The notes under the pieces are model-generated. The model ran no database searches, was not told where the DNA came from, and saw only the letters and a program-made list of their open reading frames with translations. From Rubripirellula reticaptiva (lineage in GTDB: Bacteria; Planctomycetota; Planctomycetia; Pirellulales; Pirellulaceae), in contig NZ_SJPX01000004.1 of assembly GCF_007860175.1 (NCBI RefSeq), positions 905,781 to 969,780 on the forward strand: DNA of 64,000 bases. The letters run 5' to 3'. A program made the position numbers and the translations under genes. Position 1 is the first letter of the stretch; each line of letters begins with the position of its first letter. Below, piece by piece: positions 18,040 through 27,983 of this stretch.

Positions 18040-18073
18040 TTAGAGTCAACGTCTCGCTTTTAGCCATTCAGCG

Positions 18074-20470
18074 TTATTCTTCGTCCTTGGTGTCTTCCGA
18101 ATTGGAATCCGAATCCGTCACGCCGTCATCCTTATTCTTGTCCCGCAGCTTTTGCATTGGGTTTTTCTTTTTTTCGTCTTTATACAACTTGAAACGGCTG
18201 GGGACGATTCGCGGCGGCCAGTGGTTGTTGGACACTTCGGTGTCGGCGAGTTCGCGGCGCGGGTCCAGTTCTATTCGAGTGATCTCTTTGTCGGTCACAA
18301 ACAGCTTTCCGACTCGGTCGCCGTTGCCTCGCCAGATGTCGACCGGAATCGTGAATAGCTCGCTGGTGTTGTCGGTGTAGTGCAGTCGCACAATGATGGG
18401 CATCACCAAACCGCCGACATTCTTGAAGGTGGCGACGTAGAAGTTGGTCGAACGACGCAGCATCGCCCGTTCTTTTTCGTTCAGCCCATCGACAAACTTT
18501 TGAAACGACTTGCGGGCCGCTTCGTCGACCGCAAGCGGGTCATAGTCTTCGCTGTTATAAAAGTCTTTCAGGCCGGCTTGCCATTCAATTCGTTTGCGCA
18601 ACGCTTCGTTTCGCTCTTTTGACAACGTAGGTTCCTTGTCGTCTTTTTCTTTGCGTTTTCGTTCTGCTTCGACATCCGGATCACCGCTGTCGACTTGAAA
18701 CAGTTTCAGATCCTCGATCGCTAGATCGACATGGTCGGTGCTGTAAAACCAACCACGCCAAAACCAATCCAAGTCGGTACCCGAGGCGTCTTCCATCGTG
18801 CGGAAGAAGTCGCTTGGTGTTGGCCGTTTGAACTTCCAGCGACGCGCATACTCGGCGAAGGCAAAGTCAAACTGTTCGCGGCCCAAGATTGTCTCACGCA
18901 AGATGTTCAGGGCCGTCGCTGGTTTGGAATACGCGTTGTTTCCGAATTGCAGAATTTCTTCACTGCCTGACATGATCGGGCGTTGGTTTCCGCCTCGCAT
19001 GTACGGCACAATTTTTTCAGGATCGCCGCGGCGTGACGGGTAATCGGTTTCCCATTCTTGTTCGGCCAGGTATTGAAGGAAGGTGTTGAGTCCCTCGTCC
19101 ATCCACGTCCATTGCCGTTCGTCGCTGTTGATGATCATCGGATAAAAGTTGTGGCCCACTTCGTGGATGATGACAGAGATTAGTCCGTACTTCGTGTCTT
19201 TGGTGTACGTTCCGTCTTCCTCGGGACGGGGACCATTGAAACAGATCATCGGGTATTCCATGCCATAGACTGGCCCGTTGACGCTGATGGCGACCGGATA
19301 CGGATAGGCGAACGAATACTTGCCGTAAATGTCGAGCGTGTGGATGATCGCTTCGGTCGAATACTGACTCCAAAGCGGTTCGGCTTCGCCGGGGTAATAC
19401 GACATCGCCATGACCTTTTGACCTTGGACGTCGACGCCCATCGCATCCCAAATGAATTTTCGGCTCGCCGCAAAGGCAAAGTCGCGAACGTTGTCGGCGC
19501 GGAATTCCCAAGTCTTTGTTTTCTTAGTTCGAATGGGCTCGTTAGTTTTTGCTTCGTCCGGCGTGACGATGAACATTGGTTTTTTAGCGCTAGTTGCTTC
19601 GGCAAGCCGTTCTTTCCATTCGGGTTTCAGCACGTCGTCGGCGTTCTTCAATACTCCCGTTGCCGCCACAACCATTTCGGACGGTGCCGTAATGCGAACG
19701 TCATAGTCGCCGAGTTCCAGCGTGAACTCGCCACGGCCGAGAAACTGCTTGTGTTGCCATCCGCTGTAGTCCGTGTAGGCGGCGACTCGCGGATACCACT
19801 GCGAAATTTCGTAGATGTAGTTGTCGTCTTTTTCAAAGAACTCGTATCCGCCGCGGGCACGGATCACTTTTGCGTCAACGATGTTGTATTGGTAGTCAAT
19901 GACGAAGCCGAGTGACTTGCCCGGTGCGAGTGGTTTGTCCAGGTCAATCCGCATCATGGTTTGATGGATCGTGAATTTCATCGCGTCGCCGACCACTGAC
20001 TTCTTGGCGTCGAATGACTTCACCGACTCGATCTTGTAACCGCCATCGAACACCATGGACGCCAAAATGCTTGACATCGCGTCGAACGTGATCTTGGGTG
20101 CCAGCGATGGTGCCGGCGCGCTGGTAACTGAGTCTCCGTCGGGGCGGAAACGGTTTTGGTCCAATTGGACCCAGATATACGACAGCGGATGGGGCGACAG
20201 GTTGTGGTACTGGATTCGTGCGGTGCCGCTAATCTTTTGGTTCGCGTCGTCCAGCGTCACGTCGATGTCATAGTCGGCCCGTTGCTGCCAGTACTGGGGG
20301 CCGGGAGCGCCAGAAGCCGTTCGTGCCGAATTGGGCGTCGGCAACCACTGGTCGATCTGGTAGAAGCGATCAGCCCTGTCCGAATGCTTGGGATTGGCCA
20401 GGGGCTGCGCCCATCCAATCGATGTGAAAGTGACGACACATGCCAAGGCAAGACTGAAACGAAGCATCAT
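18074..20470 (-). CDS. Exported M1-family zinc metallopeptidase
   Basis: 798 aa. A signal peptide (MMLRFSLALACVVTFTSIGWAQ) is followed by the beta-sandwich of M1 aminopeptidases and the gluzincin active site: IIHEVGHNF (HExxH) and, 18 residues after the second His, the Glu ligand in WMDEGLNTF. The usual M1 exopeptidase motif GAMEN is not seen in standard form; VYGMEYPMICF occupies the place, as in many M1-like peptidases of planctomycetes and Bacteroidetes. A further domain (residues about 580-798) and a charged KDEEKKKN... tail follow. It stands alone on the minus strand. Confidence 0.9.
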   Translation of the reverse strand: MMLRFSLALACVVTFTSIGWAQPLANPKHSDRADRFYQIDQWLPTPNSARTASGAPGPQYWQQRADYDIDVTLDDANQKISGTARIQYHNLSPHPLSYIWVQLDQNRFRPDGDSVTSAPAPSLAPKITFDAMSSILASMVFDGGYKIESVKSFDAKKSVVGDAMKFTIHQTMMRIDLDKPLAPGKSLGFVIDYQYNIVDAKVIRARGGYEFFEKDDNYIYEISQWYPRVAAYTDYSGWQHKQFLGRGEFTLELGDYDVRITAPSEMVVAATGVLKNADDVLKPEWKERLAEATSAKKPMFIVTPDEAKTNEPIRTKKTKTWEFRADNVRDFAFAASRKFIWDAMGVDVQGQKVMAMSYYPGEAEPLWSQYSTEAIIHTLDIYGKYSFAYPYPVAISVNGPVYGMEYPMICFNGPRPEEDGTYTKDTKYGLISVIIHEVGHNFYPMIINSDERQWTWMDEGLNTFLQYLAEQEWETDYPSRRGDPEKIVPYMRGGNQRPIMSGSEEILQFGNNAYSKPATALNILRETILGREQFDFAFAEYARRWKFKRPTPSDFFRTMEDASGTDLDWFWRGWFYSTDHVDLAIEDLKLFQVDSGDPDVEAERKRKEKDDKEPTLSKERNEALRKRIEWQAGLKDFYNSEDYDPLAVDEAARKSFQKFVDGLNEKERAMLRRSTNFYVATFKNVGGLVMPIIVRLHYTDNTSELFTIPVDIWRGNGDRVGKLFVTDKEITRIELDPRRELADTEVSNNHWPPRIVPSRFKLYKDEKKKNPMQKLRDKNKDDGVTDSDSNSEDTKDEE

Positions 20471-20608
20471 GGTGTCAATTTATGGGAGGAAATGAGCGGT
20501 CTAACGATTTGGTTGATTGGGTCAGTTTAATCGGGTCGCGGTCAAACGGGTCCCCCGCTTAAACTGAGGCATCGGATCCACCCCTAACTCTGTTTTCTGC
20601 GACTTATT

Positions 20609-21829
20609 GTGACGAATGTAGCCCCTACGGACTGGACGATCGGCTATTGCACGAACGTTCACGCTGGCACCGAAATTGAATCGGTCAAAAAGAATCTCGA
20701 GCAATTTGCCGTTCCGGCTCGGATCGAGGCGGGCCTGGACATGCTTGGCGTCGGCCTGTGGTTGCCCGCCAAAGCGGCGTCTCAGTTGGTGGGTCAAGCG
20801 GACGAGTTTGCAAAATTTCTTCGTCAGCGGCATCTTCAGCCCTACACGATCAACGGTTTTCCCTACGATAATTTTCACCAAGACGTGGTCAAACATGCGG
20901 TCTATCGGCCAACTTGGGAGGAACCGGCGCGTCTGGAATACACCAAGCAGCTCGCTGAAATTCTGGCTGCGATCTTGCCCGATAATCCAGCCGGGGGAAC
21001 CGAATCGATGGGGTCGATCAGCACGCTGCCGATCGGTTGGCCGACGCAGTCGGACGGCGGCCAACCCGATGACACCGCCAAGCGAATGGATGCGGCCGGC
21101 AAGCAGTTTCGTGACCTGGCGATCTTCTTGCAGGATCTGGAATCAAAAACTGGCCGACGGATTGTCGTCGCGATTGAACCCGAGCCTGGATGTTTGTTGG
21201 ACACGACGATCGACGTGGTCGATTTCTTCCACTCGCAGTTGCCCGAAGCGGGGCATCGGCGGCACTTAACGGTGTGTCACGACGTTTGCCATTCTGCTGT
21301 GATGATGGAAAGCCAAAGCGATGTATTGAACCAATTGGCAGCCGCAGGGATCACCATCGGCAAGGTCCAGGTTAGCAGCGCCGTGGTTGCCGATTGGCAA
21401 TCGATGGCGATCGGACGCCGCCGCGAAGCCATCGAGCAACTCAAGCACTTTGCCGAAGACCGATATTTGCACCAAACCATGCGTCTAACGGCGACCGGCC
21501 AAAACATGTTGGTCGAAGACTTGCCCGAACTGATCGGGCGAGTCGCCAAAGATGGCGATCCTGTCTGGGGCGACGATCGATGGGTCGTTCACTTTCACGT
21601 TCCTATCTTTTTGGAACGATTCGGCCATTTGACGACGACGCACGCCGAAGTCCTTGATTGTTTGCAAACACTTGCGGCCCCTAATAGCGATGTGGACTTT
21701 ACGGGGCACTTAGAAATCGAAACATACGCGTGGAGCGTGCTTCCTGAGTCCATGCGAAAACGGGGATTGGCCGAAGACATTGCTGGCGAGTTGATGTGGT
21801 TGCGGCGTTCAATCATCGAAAGCTACTGA
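20609..21829 (+). CDS. eboE: EboE-like metabolite traffic protein (TIM-barrel)
   Basis: 406 aa. The N-terminal pattern IGYCTNVHAGT, followed by GLWLPAKAA, TINGFPYDNFH, AIEPEPGCLLDTT, VCHDVCHSAVMME and HFHVPIF, matches EboE, a xylose-isomerase-like TIM barrel from the ebo cluster that in algae and cyanobacteria helps export or place metabolites such as scytonemin precursors. The first codon is GTG. The other ebo genes (TatD-like eboB, UbiA-like eboC) are not in this window: the neighbours are an M1 peptidase and an RND pump. Function here is unknown. Confidence 0.88.
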   Translation: MTNVAPTDWTIGYCTNVHAGTEIESVKKNLEQFAVPARIEAGLDMLGVGLWLPAKAASQLVGQADEFAKFLRQRHLQPYTINGFPYDNFHQDVVKHAVYRPTWEEPARLEYTKQLAEILAAILPDNPAGGTESMGSISTLPIGWPTQSDGGQPDDTAKRMDAAGKQFRDLAIFLQDLESKTGRRIVVAIEPEPGCLLDTTIDVVDFFHSQLPEAGHRRHLTVCHDVCHSAVMMESQSDVLNQLAAAGITIGKVQVSSAVVADWQSMAIGRRREAIEQLKHFAEDRYLHQTMRLTATGQNMLVEDLPELIGRVAKDGDPVWGDDRWVVHFHVPIFLERFGHLTTTHAEVLDCLQTLAAPNSDVDFTGHLEIETYAWSVLPESMRKRGLAEDIAGELMWLRRSIIESY

Positions 21830-21995
21830 GCAGACGCCTGATCATCTGTCTTTCCTCGCCCGTTCGATGACCTTACGAGCCATCGTCAGCCGAGGAATGC
21901 CAGGAACTTTTGGGTGGTTGGTGGGGTTCCATATTTTCTGACTAAGATGTCCGGACGATGATTTGGGTGACCCTACTTGATGATTAGGTGCATGA

Positions 21996-23489
21996 TTGCA
22001 AACTGATTCCCCTCCCCGTCCGCTTTTTCGCACGATTGTCAACTTGGTCGTTTCCACGGCTGTGATTGGCGGGTGCCTGTTCGGATACTCGTTTCTGGGC
22101 GAGCGAAAACGGCCTGTCCGCGGCAAACAGCCCAAGCCCAACGGAACGGTTGTGACGACCGAGTCGCTGGTTCCCCATTCCGGGACGGTCTCGTTGTCGG
22201 CCAACGGTGTCGTCGTGCCGTTGCGAGAGATCCGCTTGGCGACGGAAGTCGCGGGACGCGTCGTCGAACAGTCCGATAATCTTCGCCCCGGTCGTTCCGT
22301 CGTTGCGGGCGAGACCCTGATTCAATTAGATACAACGGAGTTCGAATTAGAGCTACGCCGGCTTCGCGCCCAACAGGCTCAAGAGGCTGCCGAACTGGCC
22401 GCGACCGACATCAGCATTCAGAACACCACTGAGCTGTTGTCGCTGGCCAGCGAGCAATTGCAGCTTGCAGCCGATGAGCGGGCGCGTGTCGATGCTTTGG
22501 TCAAGCGACAGGCGGCGTCGGTGTCAGAAGTCGACGTCACCAAGCGAGCCGAGTTGACGGCGAGGGCGGCGCTTGTCGAGACTGGGAATCGCAAACGTGA
22601 TCTGTTAGCCGGACGCGAACTGATCGTGCAAAAACAAGTCGCAACCCGCGTTGCAATCGACCGAGCCCAACTTGATCTTGACCGAACGACCGTGAAATCG
22701 CCAATTAACGGCCGAGTTGTCTCGTCATCGGTCGAGGAACAATCGTTCGTGGCTGCCGGAACCTCGTTCGTTACGATCGAAGACACTTCCGTCGTCGAAG
22801 TTCGTTCGAATTTGACCGTCGATCAAATGTATCGCGTGTGGAATTCAAATTCGGCTCATGCGGTTGGCAGCGAAGCCGAGTTGACCGCCGATGACCAAGT
22901 CCCGCCGGTGCCCGCGACGATCCAGTATCGTCTCGGGGCGCGGACCTATCAGTGGCAAGCTGTGTTAGAACGCATTGACGGCGCCGGTATCGACCCCGCT
23001 ACTCGCACCTATCCTTGTCTGTTTCGAGTCGATGCACCGGAGCAGGTGTCGCGGCCCGATCGTGCTGAGCAAGATGATCTTAGCGACGGACCGAGTCGAT
23101 TGATGCGAGGAATGTTTGTGTCGGTACTGTTGAAGACCGAGTCTCGCCGGCAGCTCGCAAGTTGCAGCGAAACGGCAATTCGCCCTGGCAATCGGATTTG
23201 GATTAATCGCGACGGAGCATTACACATCCAGCCGATCGAAGTCGTCGCTCGCCAAGGAACTCGCGTGATCATCGATCTAGACGAGTTGGCGTCCCAGGCG
23301 GCGCAAACTTCAGTCGTTGTTTCGCCGGTAAGCAATCCCAGTGAAGGGATGAAATTGATTTCGGCCGGCAAGTCAGAGCGTGAGGGTAAGCCGGTATTGA
23401 CGGGGGAACCTGGTTTGCCGGCTGGAAAACCGTCCGCCGCAGAACAGTCTGCTCGCGAGCAATCTGTTGGTGAAAAGGCGGTCAGATGA
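21996..23489 (+). CDS. RND efflux periplasmic adaptor subunit
   Basis: 497 aa. An N-terminal membrane anchor (about residues 14-34) precedes the membrane-fusion-protein layout: lipoyl half (VVPLREIRLATEVAGRVVEQ), a coiled-coil hairpin (about 110-215, rich in Ala/Leu/Glu), the second lipoyl half (LDRTTVKSPINGRVVSSSVEEQSFVAAG) and a beta-barrel. The frame opens directly after a stop with TTG at 21996, which is the only start that keeps the anchor. The C-terminal 60 residues are low-complexity (GEPGLPAGKPSA). It overlaps the permease by 4 bp (ATGA). Together they drive proton-coupled export; no outer-membrane TolC gene is next to them. Confidence 0.9.
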   Translation: MQTDSPPRPLFRTIVNLVVSTAVIGGCLFGYSFLGERKRPVRGKQPKPNGTVVTTESLVPHSGTVSLSANGVVVPLREIRLATEVAGRVVEQSDNLRPGRSVVAGETLIQLDTTEFELELRRLRAQQAQEAAELAATDISIQNTTELLSLASEQLQLAADERARVDALVKRQAASVSEVDVTKRAELTARAALVETGNRKRDLLAGRELIVQKQVATRVAIDRAQLDLDRTTVKSPINGRVVSSSVEEQSFVAAGTSFVTIEDTSVVEVRSNLTVDQMYRVWNSNSAHAVGSEAELTADDQVPPVPATIQYRLGARTYQWQAVLERIDGAGIDPATRTYPCLFRVDAPEQVSRPDRAEQDDLSDGPSRLMRGMFVSVLLKTESRRQLASCSETAIRPGNRIWINRDGALHIQPIEVVARQGTRVIIDLDELASQAAQTSVVVSPVSNPSEGMKLISAGKSEREGKPVLTGEPGLPAGKPSAAEQSAREQSVGEKAVR

Positions 23490-26400
23490 GATCGGTCGTC
23501 GCTTGGGCCGTCAAAAATTGGCAGGCCATGAATGTCCTGATGCTGGGAACGCTGTTGTTGGGCGCTTATAGCTTGACGCAGCTGCGACGTGATTTCTGGC
23601 CCGATTTTGAACTCTACGTGCTGAACGTGTCGGTCGTTTACCCCGGCGCAAGTCCGGACGAAATCGAGCAAGGGATCCTCGAAAAGATCGAAGAGTCGAT
23701 TCGCACGGTTGACGGTATCGACGAAATGACGTCGTCCGCTCGCGAGGGCATCGGATCGATCATGTTGGAACTCGATAGCGATACGACTCGCGAAGATGCC
23801 CAGCGGGTGTTGACGGAAGTCACGATGCTGATCGATCAAATTCCTAGCTTCCCGGAGCTCGCCGAGAAACCGGACGTGCGGCTGCAAACCAACTTTGTCA
23901 CGGCGATTCGCGTCGCGGTGCTAGGGCCTGAAAACTCAGGTGCCGGTGAGGGACGCAACGAAGCCGCGGTTTCCGAAGCCGCATTGCAATTGCGTCAAGT
24001 CGCCGAAACCGTGCGCAGCGATCTGTTGTCGCTGCCTTCGGTTTCGGTCGTCGATCTCGTCGGTGCACCAGAGTTTCAAATCGACATCGAAATCGCCGAG
24101 TCAACGCTGCGCGAGTACAACCTGTCGTTACGTGAAGTTGCCGAGATCGTTCGTGCCAACAATATCGAACTTCCCGGCGGAACGTTAAAAGGCCGATCGC
24201 AAGAAATCTTGCTTCGTGGTAGCGACAAGAGCGAACTGGGCGAAGACATCGCTGGGATCCCGCTGGTCAGTGAGCCGGGCGGCGCGGTGTTGACGGTCGG
24301 CGATTTGGGGTTAGTGCGAGATGAATTCGCAGTCGATTCGTCAATCAACGAAGTCAACGGACGTCCCGCCGTTGTGATCTCCGTTGAAACGACTAGCGCT
24401 GATGACCTGATCCGTGTGTCTGACGAAGTGCGAGAGTTTGTTGATCGCGAAAAGTCGGAATTGCCGGCTGGATACACGATGCTGCACATGCGAGACCGGT
24501 CGACAAGCGTGAAAAGTCGCCTGGATCTGCTGACCAAAAACGGCTGGATGGGATTGGTACTGGTTTTCATCGTCTTGGCGCTGTTTTTGGAAATGCGTTT
24601 GGCGTGGTGGGTGGCTTTGGGGATTCCCGTGTCGCTGTTGGGCGCTTGCATTTACATGTTTTACGGCGGCCAGACGTTGAATATGACGTCGATGTTTGCG
24701 TTCCTAATTGCGCTTGGGATCGTGGTCGACGATGCGATCGTGGTTGGCGAGAACATTTACGCCCACCGTGAAATGGGTAAAAGCTATCGTGATGCGGCGA
24801 TCGACGGCGCGACCGAAGTGATGCCGTCGGTGATCACGGCGATCTTGACGACCGTGATTGCTTTTGTGCCGATCATGTACTTGGAAGGCAACATCAAACG
24901 ATTGACGGTGGTGTTGCCGCTTTGCGTCGGTGCGATGCTGTTGATATCGATGGTCGAGAGTCTGACAATTTTGCCGGCTCACCTTTCGCACCGACGCAGT
25001 GCGTTCCTGGATACAGTGGAATGGTTGTTGTTCCCGCTGAAACCGTTGGGGTGGGTGATCAGCCACTTGAGTGCTGCGATGACGCGGTTTTTGCAATGGT
25101 TTGTTGATCGCGTTTATTTGCCAATCTTGGCGGTGTCGCTTCGCAATCCTGCGATCGTCATGTCGGCTGCGGCGGGGATGTTGATCCTGTCGGTGGGAGT
25201 GGTGCGATCGGGTTTGGTTCCATTTTTGCTGCTGCCGAAGATTGACTTTGGGTTCGTGACCTGCCAAGTCACGTTTCCGGATGGTACGCCTGTTTCCGTC
25301 ACCGACGCGGCGACGAAGCGTCTGGCAGATGCAATCTTGGCAGTCAATCAAAGATCGATCGACGAAAAGTTGACGACCGACAAAGGGGGCTTCGTCCTTG
25401 TCGTGCAGCGAACGGTTGGATCATCGGGCGATGCTGTCGGCGCGGCACCGGCAAGCCATGTGGGCGGCATTTTCGTTCAATTGAATGAGATCAGCGAGCG
25501 AACCGTTTCAAGTGCAGAAATTGTGTCGATGTGGCGAGAGGCGGCGGGCAAGTTTCCGGGTGCCGAAGCAGTTGCGTTCGGCGCATCACCGCGAGGACCA
25601 GCGTCGTTGCCCATTGAATTGCGTTTGATGGCTGGCGCCGAACACTTGGAACAGCTTGACGCGGCGATCCGTCGCTGCAAAGAAAAACTGTCCGAGTATC
25701 CCTATGTCTCAGACATTGCGACCGATACGCGGCAAGGCAAATGGGAGTATCGGATGAAGGTCCGCGACGATGCCAAGGCGATGGGGATTTCGCTAGCGGA
25801 TGTCGCTGGAACGGTGCGGGCGTCGTACTACGGTGAGGAAGTCATGCGACTGCAGCGTGGTCGGTACGAAGTGCCGCTGCGAGTTCGATATCCACGCGAA
25901 GATCGCAACACGTTGGTCAGCTTTGACGGCATTCGAATTCGCAACGGCGACGGCACCGAACGACCGCTCGTTGAAGTGGCTGATGTCGAAGTCGCTCGAG
26001 GGTTTGCTGAAATTCGACGGGTCGACCAAATGAGGGCGGTAGGCGTCGTCGCCGACGTGGACGAGAACCAGGGGAACGCGTTCAACGTGGTCGCCGATAT
26101 GCGAGCCAACTTTGTGCCCCAGTTTGAGAAGGAGTTTCCCAACGTTCAACTGGAATGGGCCGGCCAACAAGAACAGACCGCCGAAACGGTCAACAGTTTG
26201 ACGATTGGTTTCTTCGTTGTTTTGGGCGCGATGTTCTTGTTGCTGACCGTTCAGTTCAATTCGTGCTGGCAAGCCATCTTGGTATTGTCGATCATCCCGT
26301 TCGGGTTCATCGGCGCGATCATCGGACACATCGTGATGAACATCGAATTGACGCTGTTCAGTATCTTTGGAATCGTCGCTCTGGCGGGTGTGGTGGTGAA

Positions 26401-26698
26401 CGATTCGATCGTATTGGTTGATTTTATCAATCGACGAGTTGCCGAAGGATTGCCGATTCACGAAGCGATCATGGACGGCGGCAGACGGCGTTTTCGCGCG
26501 GTGCTGCTGACGTCGGTGACGACCGTCGCAGGGATGTTGCCAATCTTGCTGGAACGGTCCAAAGAAGCTCAGGTGGTCTCGCCAATGGCGACCAGCTTGG
26601 CATTCGGGCTTACCGTCAGCACGATCGTCGTGCTGGTGTTAGCGCCCGTCATGTACTTGTTGACAGCAAAGCTGTCCCGGTCGGAAGACGGCATCTAG
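23486..26698 (+). CDS. RND efflux permease (AcrB/CusA superfamily)
   Basis: 1070 aa, typical length. The first TM helix (VLMLGTLLLGAYSL) precedes the porter domain (PGASPDEIEQGI), and the TM4 motif GIVVDDAIVVGENIYA carries the two Asp residues of the proton relay. The second half repeats the arrangement, ending with GIVALAGVVVNDSIVLVDFINR. The porter regions show no Met clusters of the CusA metal type, which points to hydrophobic compounds, but substrate is not readable. It is translationally coupled to the adaptor. Confidence 0.94.
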   Translation: MRSVVAWAVKNWQAMNVLMLGTLLLGAYSLTQLRRDFWPDFELYVLNVSVVYPGASPDEIEQGILEKIEESIRTVDGIDEMTSSAREGIGSIMLELDSDTTREDAQRVLTEVTMLIDQIPSFPELAEKPDVRLQTNFVTAIRVAVLGPENSGAGEGRNEAAVSEAALQLRQVAETVRSDLLSLPSVSVVDLVGAPEFQIDIEIAESTLREYNLSLREVAEIVRANNIELPGGTLKGRSQEILLRGSDKSELGEDIAGIPLVSEPGGAVLTVGDLGLVRDEFAVDSSINEVNGRPAVVISVETTSADDLIRVSDEVREFVDREKSELPAGYTMLHMRDRSTSVKSRLDLLTKNGWMGLVLVFIVLALFLEMRLAWWVALGIPVSLLGACIYMFYGGQTLNMTSMFAFLIALGIVVDDAIVVGENIYAHREMGKSYRDAAIDGATEVMPSVITAILTTVIAFVPIMYLEGNIKRLTVVLPLCVGAMLLISMVESLTILPAHLSHRRSAFLDTVEWLLFPLKPLGWVISHLSAAMTRFLQWFVDRVYLPILAVSLRNPAIVMSAAAGMLILSVGVVRSGLVPFLLLPKIDFGFVTCQVTFPDGTPVSVTDAATKRLADAILAVNQRSIDEKLTTDKGGFVLVVQRTVGSSGDAVGAAPASHVGGIFVQLNEISERTVSSAEIVSMWREAAGKFPGAEAVAFGASPRGPASLPIELRLMAGAEHLEQLDAAIRRCKEKLSEYPYVSDIATDTRQGKWEYRMKVRDDAKAMGISLADVAGTVRASYYGEEVMRLQRGRYEVPLRVRYPREDRNTLVSFDGIRIRNGDGTERPLVEVADVEVARGFAEIRRVDQMRAVGVVADVDENQGNAFNVVADMRANFVPQFEKEFPNVQLEWAGQQEQTAETVNSLTIGFFVVLGAMFLLLTVQFNSCWQAILVLSIIPFGFIGAIIGHIVMNIELTLFSIFGIVALAGVVVNDSIVLVDFINRRVAEGLPIHEAIMDGGRRRFRAVLLTSVTTVAGMLPILLERSKEAQVVSPMATSLAFGLTVSTIVVLVLAPVMYLLTAKLSRSEDGI

Positions 26699-26701
26699 CA
26701 A

Positions 26702-26747
26702 GTCAGCAGAGACGCGGTCGCGCTGACCGTCGTAGCCACGACTACGA
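26702..26747. terminator. Convergent hairpin region between RND permease and DUF1571 gene
   Basis: Two small inverted repeats fill the 43-bp gap: GTCAGC/GCTGAC (26702-26727) and TCGTAG/CTACGA (26730-26747), the latter reaching into the stop region of the minus gene. No T-run. Weak support for a two-way terminator. Confidence 0.35.
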
Positions 26748-27626
26748 ATAGAAGTTGTACTGCTTGTTGTACGGGTCGAAGTCAGCGTCGGTCAGACCAA
26801 CGTTCACCTTCAAGTCCAAGTAGTTGTACTCTTCAATCACTTCCAGTGCCGCGCCTTGGCGAGTTGGCCAGTCATAGGCGATGTACCGAATCGGCAAGTT
26901 CAATGCGTCATCAATGAAGACTTGTGCTTGATGAAAATCCAATCCTTCGACTTTGGTTGGGCTAGTCACTTGCAACACGGTGCAGGTGCGGTCCTTCACG
27001 CGAGCGTTCTTGCGAAACTCGCATTGAACGTCGGCTTCTTGGCGAGCACGTGTGCCGCGTTCGATCAGTTTTTCGATCAGGTTTTCAACGCCAATTTCGG
27101 TCATCGGATACCGTTGGCCCCTCATCGCCAACATGCCGGTTGGCGGAATGTTGACCGTGGGCAGGAACTTGCCTTTGAAGCCACCTTCGTGAGCGACGAT
27201 GTTGCCGTCGTTGGAGTTTTCGACGTAAATCACTTCGCGGCCTTTGACTGATGTCGGCTTAACGAAGTTGACGTACACGCTGAGCGGTTGGACGATCTGA
27301 CCGCCCGAAAGTTTGCGGTTGCGAACCTTGACCTGCATGTATTCATGTGGCCCCAAGGTTCCGTCGACTCGTTCGCGTTTGACTAACAACGCCGTATAGT
27401 CGTTGACGCTTTCGCGACATGACTTTAGCCCGCTGTGTGCAATTTCGAGTGCGCGATCGAGCGGATGGGCATGAGTCGGTGCTGGTGTCGGTTCGATGCT
27501 CGCGGCGTTGGCGACACGATGCACGGGCTCGACGAACTGGGGAGCTTCAGCCAGCACGGATGTCGCAGAGGATGCGGCGAAAAATGAACCCGAAAGGGTG
27601 ATGAATTTGCGGCGTTCAATTTTCAT
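26742..27626 (-). CDS. DUF1571 protein, exported
   Basis: 294 aa. A signal sequence with KIERRKFITLSG start (twin-arginine-like: two Arg followed by KFI) ends near residue 27. The conserved DUF1571 core follows: VNDYTALLVKRERVDGTLGPHEYMQVKVR, VYVNFVKPTSVKGREVIYVENSNDGNIVAHEGG, GMLAMRGQRYPMTEIG. This family is common in planctomycetes and has no established activity. Start at 27626 taken because the next upstream Met adds only 16 untypical residues. The gap on its 5' side holds an 8-bp GC-rich hairpin. Confidence 0.88.
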   Translation of the reverse strand: MKIERRKFITLSGSFFAASSATSVLAEAPQFVEPVHRVANAASIEPTPAPTHAHPLDRALEIAHSGLKSCRESVNDYTALLVKRERVDGTLGPHEYMQVKVRNRKLSGGQIVQPLSVYVNFVKPTSVKGREVIYVENSNDGNIVAHEGGFKGKFLPTVNIPPTGMLAMRGQRYPMTEIGVENLIEKLIERGTRARQEADVQCEFRKNARVKDRTCTVLQVTSPTKVEGLDFHQAQVFIDDALNLPIRYIAYDWPTRQGAALEVIEEYNYLDLKVNVGLTDADFDPYNKQYNFYS

Positions 27627-27697
27627 GTTGGCATCCGTGCGTTTAAAAATGCATCGAGTTTCTAAGTGCAGCATCCTAGCTGCCCGAAGTTGTGTTA

Positions 27698-27718
27698 TCG
27701 CCCCATTGAGTGGGGCGA
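27698..27718. promoter_or_regulatory. GC-rich perfect hairpin
   Basis: TCGCCCCA / TGGGGCGA, 8-bp arms with loop TTGAG. It is 72 bp upstream of the DUF1571 start, in the 5' leader or promoter region. Without a T-tract it could be an operator or a leader structure; role unknown. Confidence 0.45.
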
Positions 27719-27983
27719 GGTCACTGGATCGATGGTGGATCTTCGCTTCCGCACAATCGCTCGACTCACCCCGATCGATAAGTCTTGTGACACCGCGAAA
27801 ATAGGCTCAGCAGCCACTGATCCATCCACGACCCTACACCGATGTTCGCAGTCGTGAAAAGATCAGTTTTGGGGATTGAATTATGGGGTTTTTCTAATGG
27901 AAAAGGTTGGCCGGCACGAACCGTGAAGACGATGAAAGAAAATACGCTGGCCGTTCTATTTTGCCTGGTCGCCGTAATCGCTA

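Larger units (their letters stand above)
17618..18073. other. Non-coding region upstream of the ECF sigma gene
   Basis: 456 bp without a credible gene on either strand. It separates the end of the M1 peptidase gene from the sigma gene, both on the minus strand. It contains a perfect 10-bp inverted repeat at 17794-17820 and a hairpin just behind the peptidase stop, both listed separately. No tRNA-like or riboswitch-like fold was recognised. Confidence 0.6.

Noticed and set aside
24704-25351. 215-codon minus-strand frame
   Set aside because: Antisense to the RND permease; Arg/Gln/His-rich composition typical of a shadow frame in this genome.
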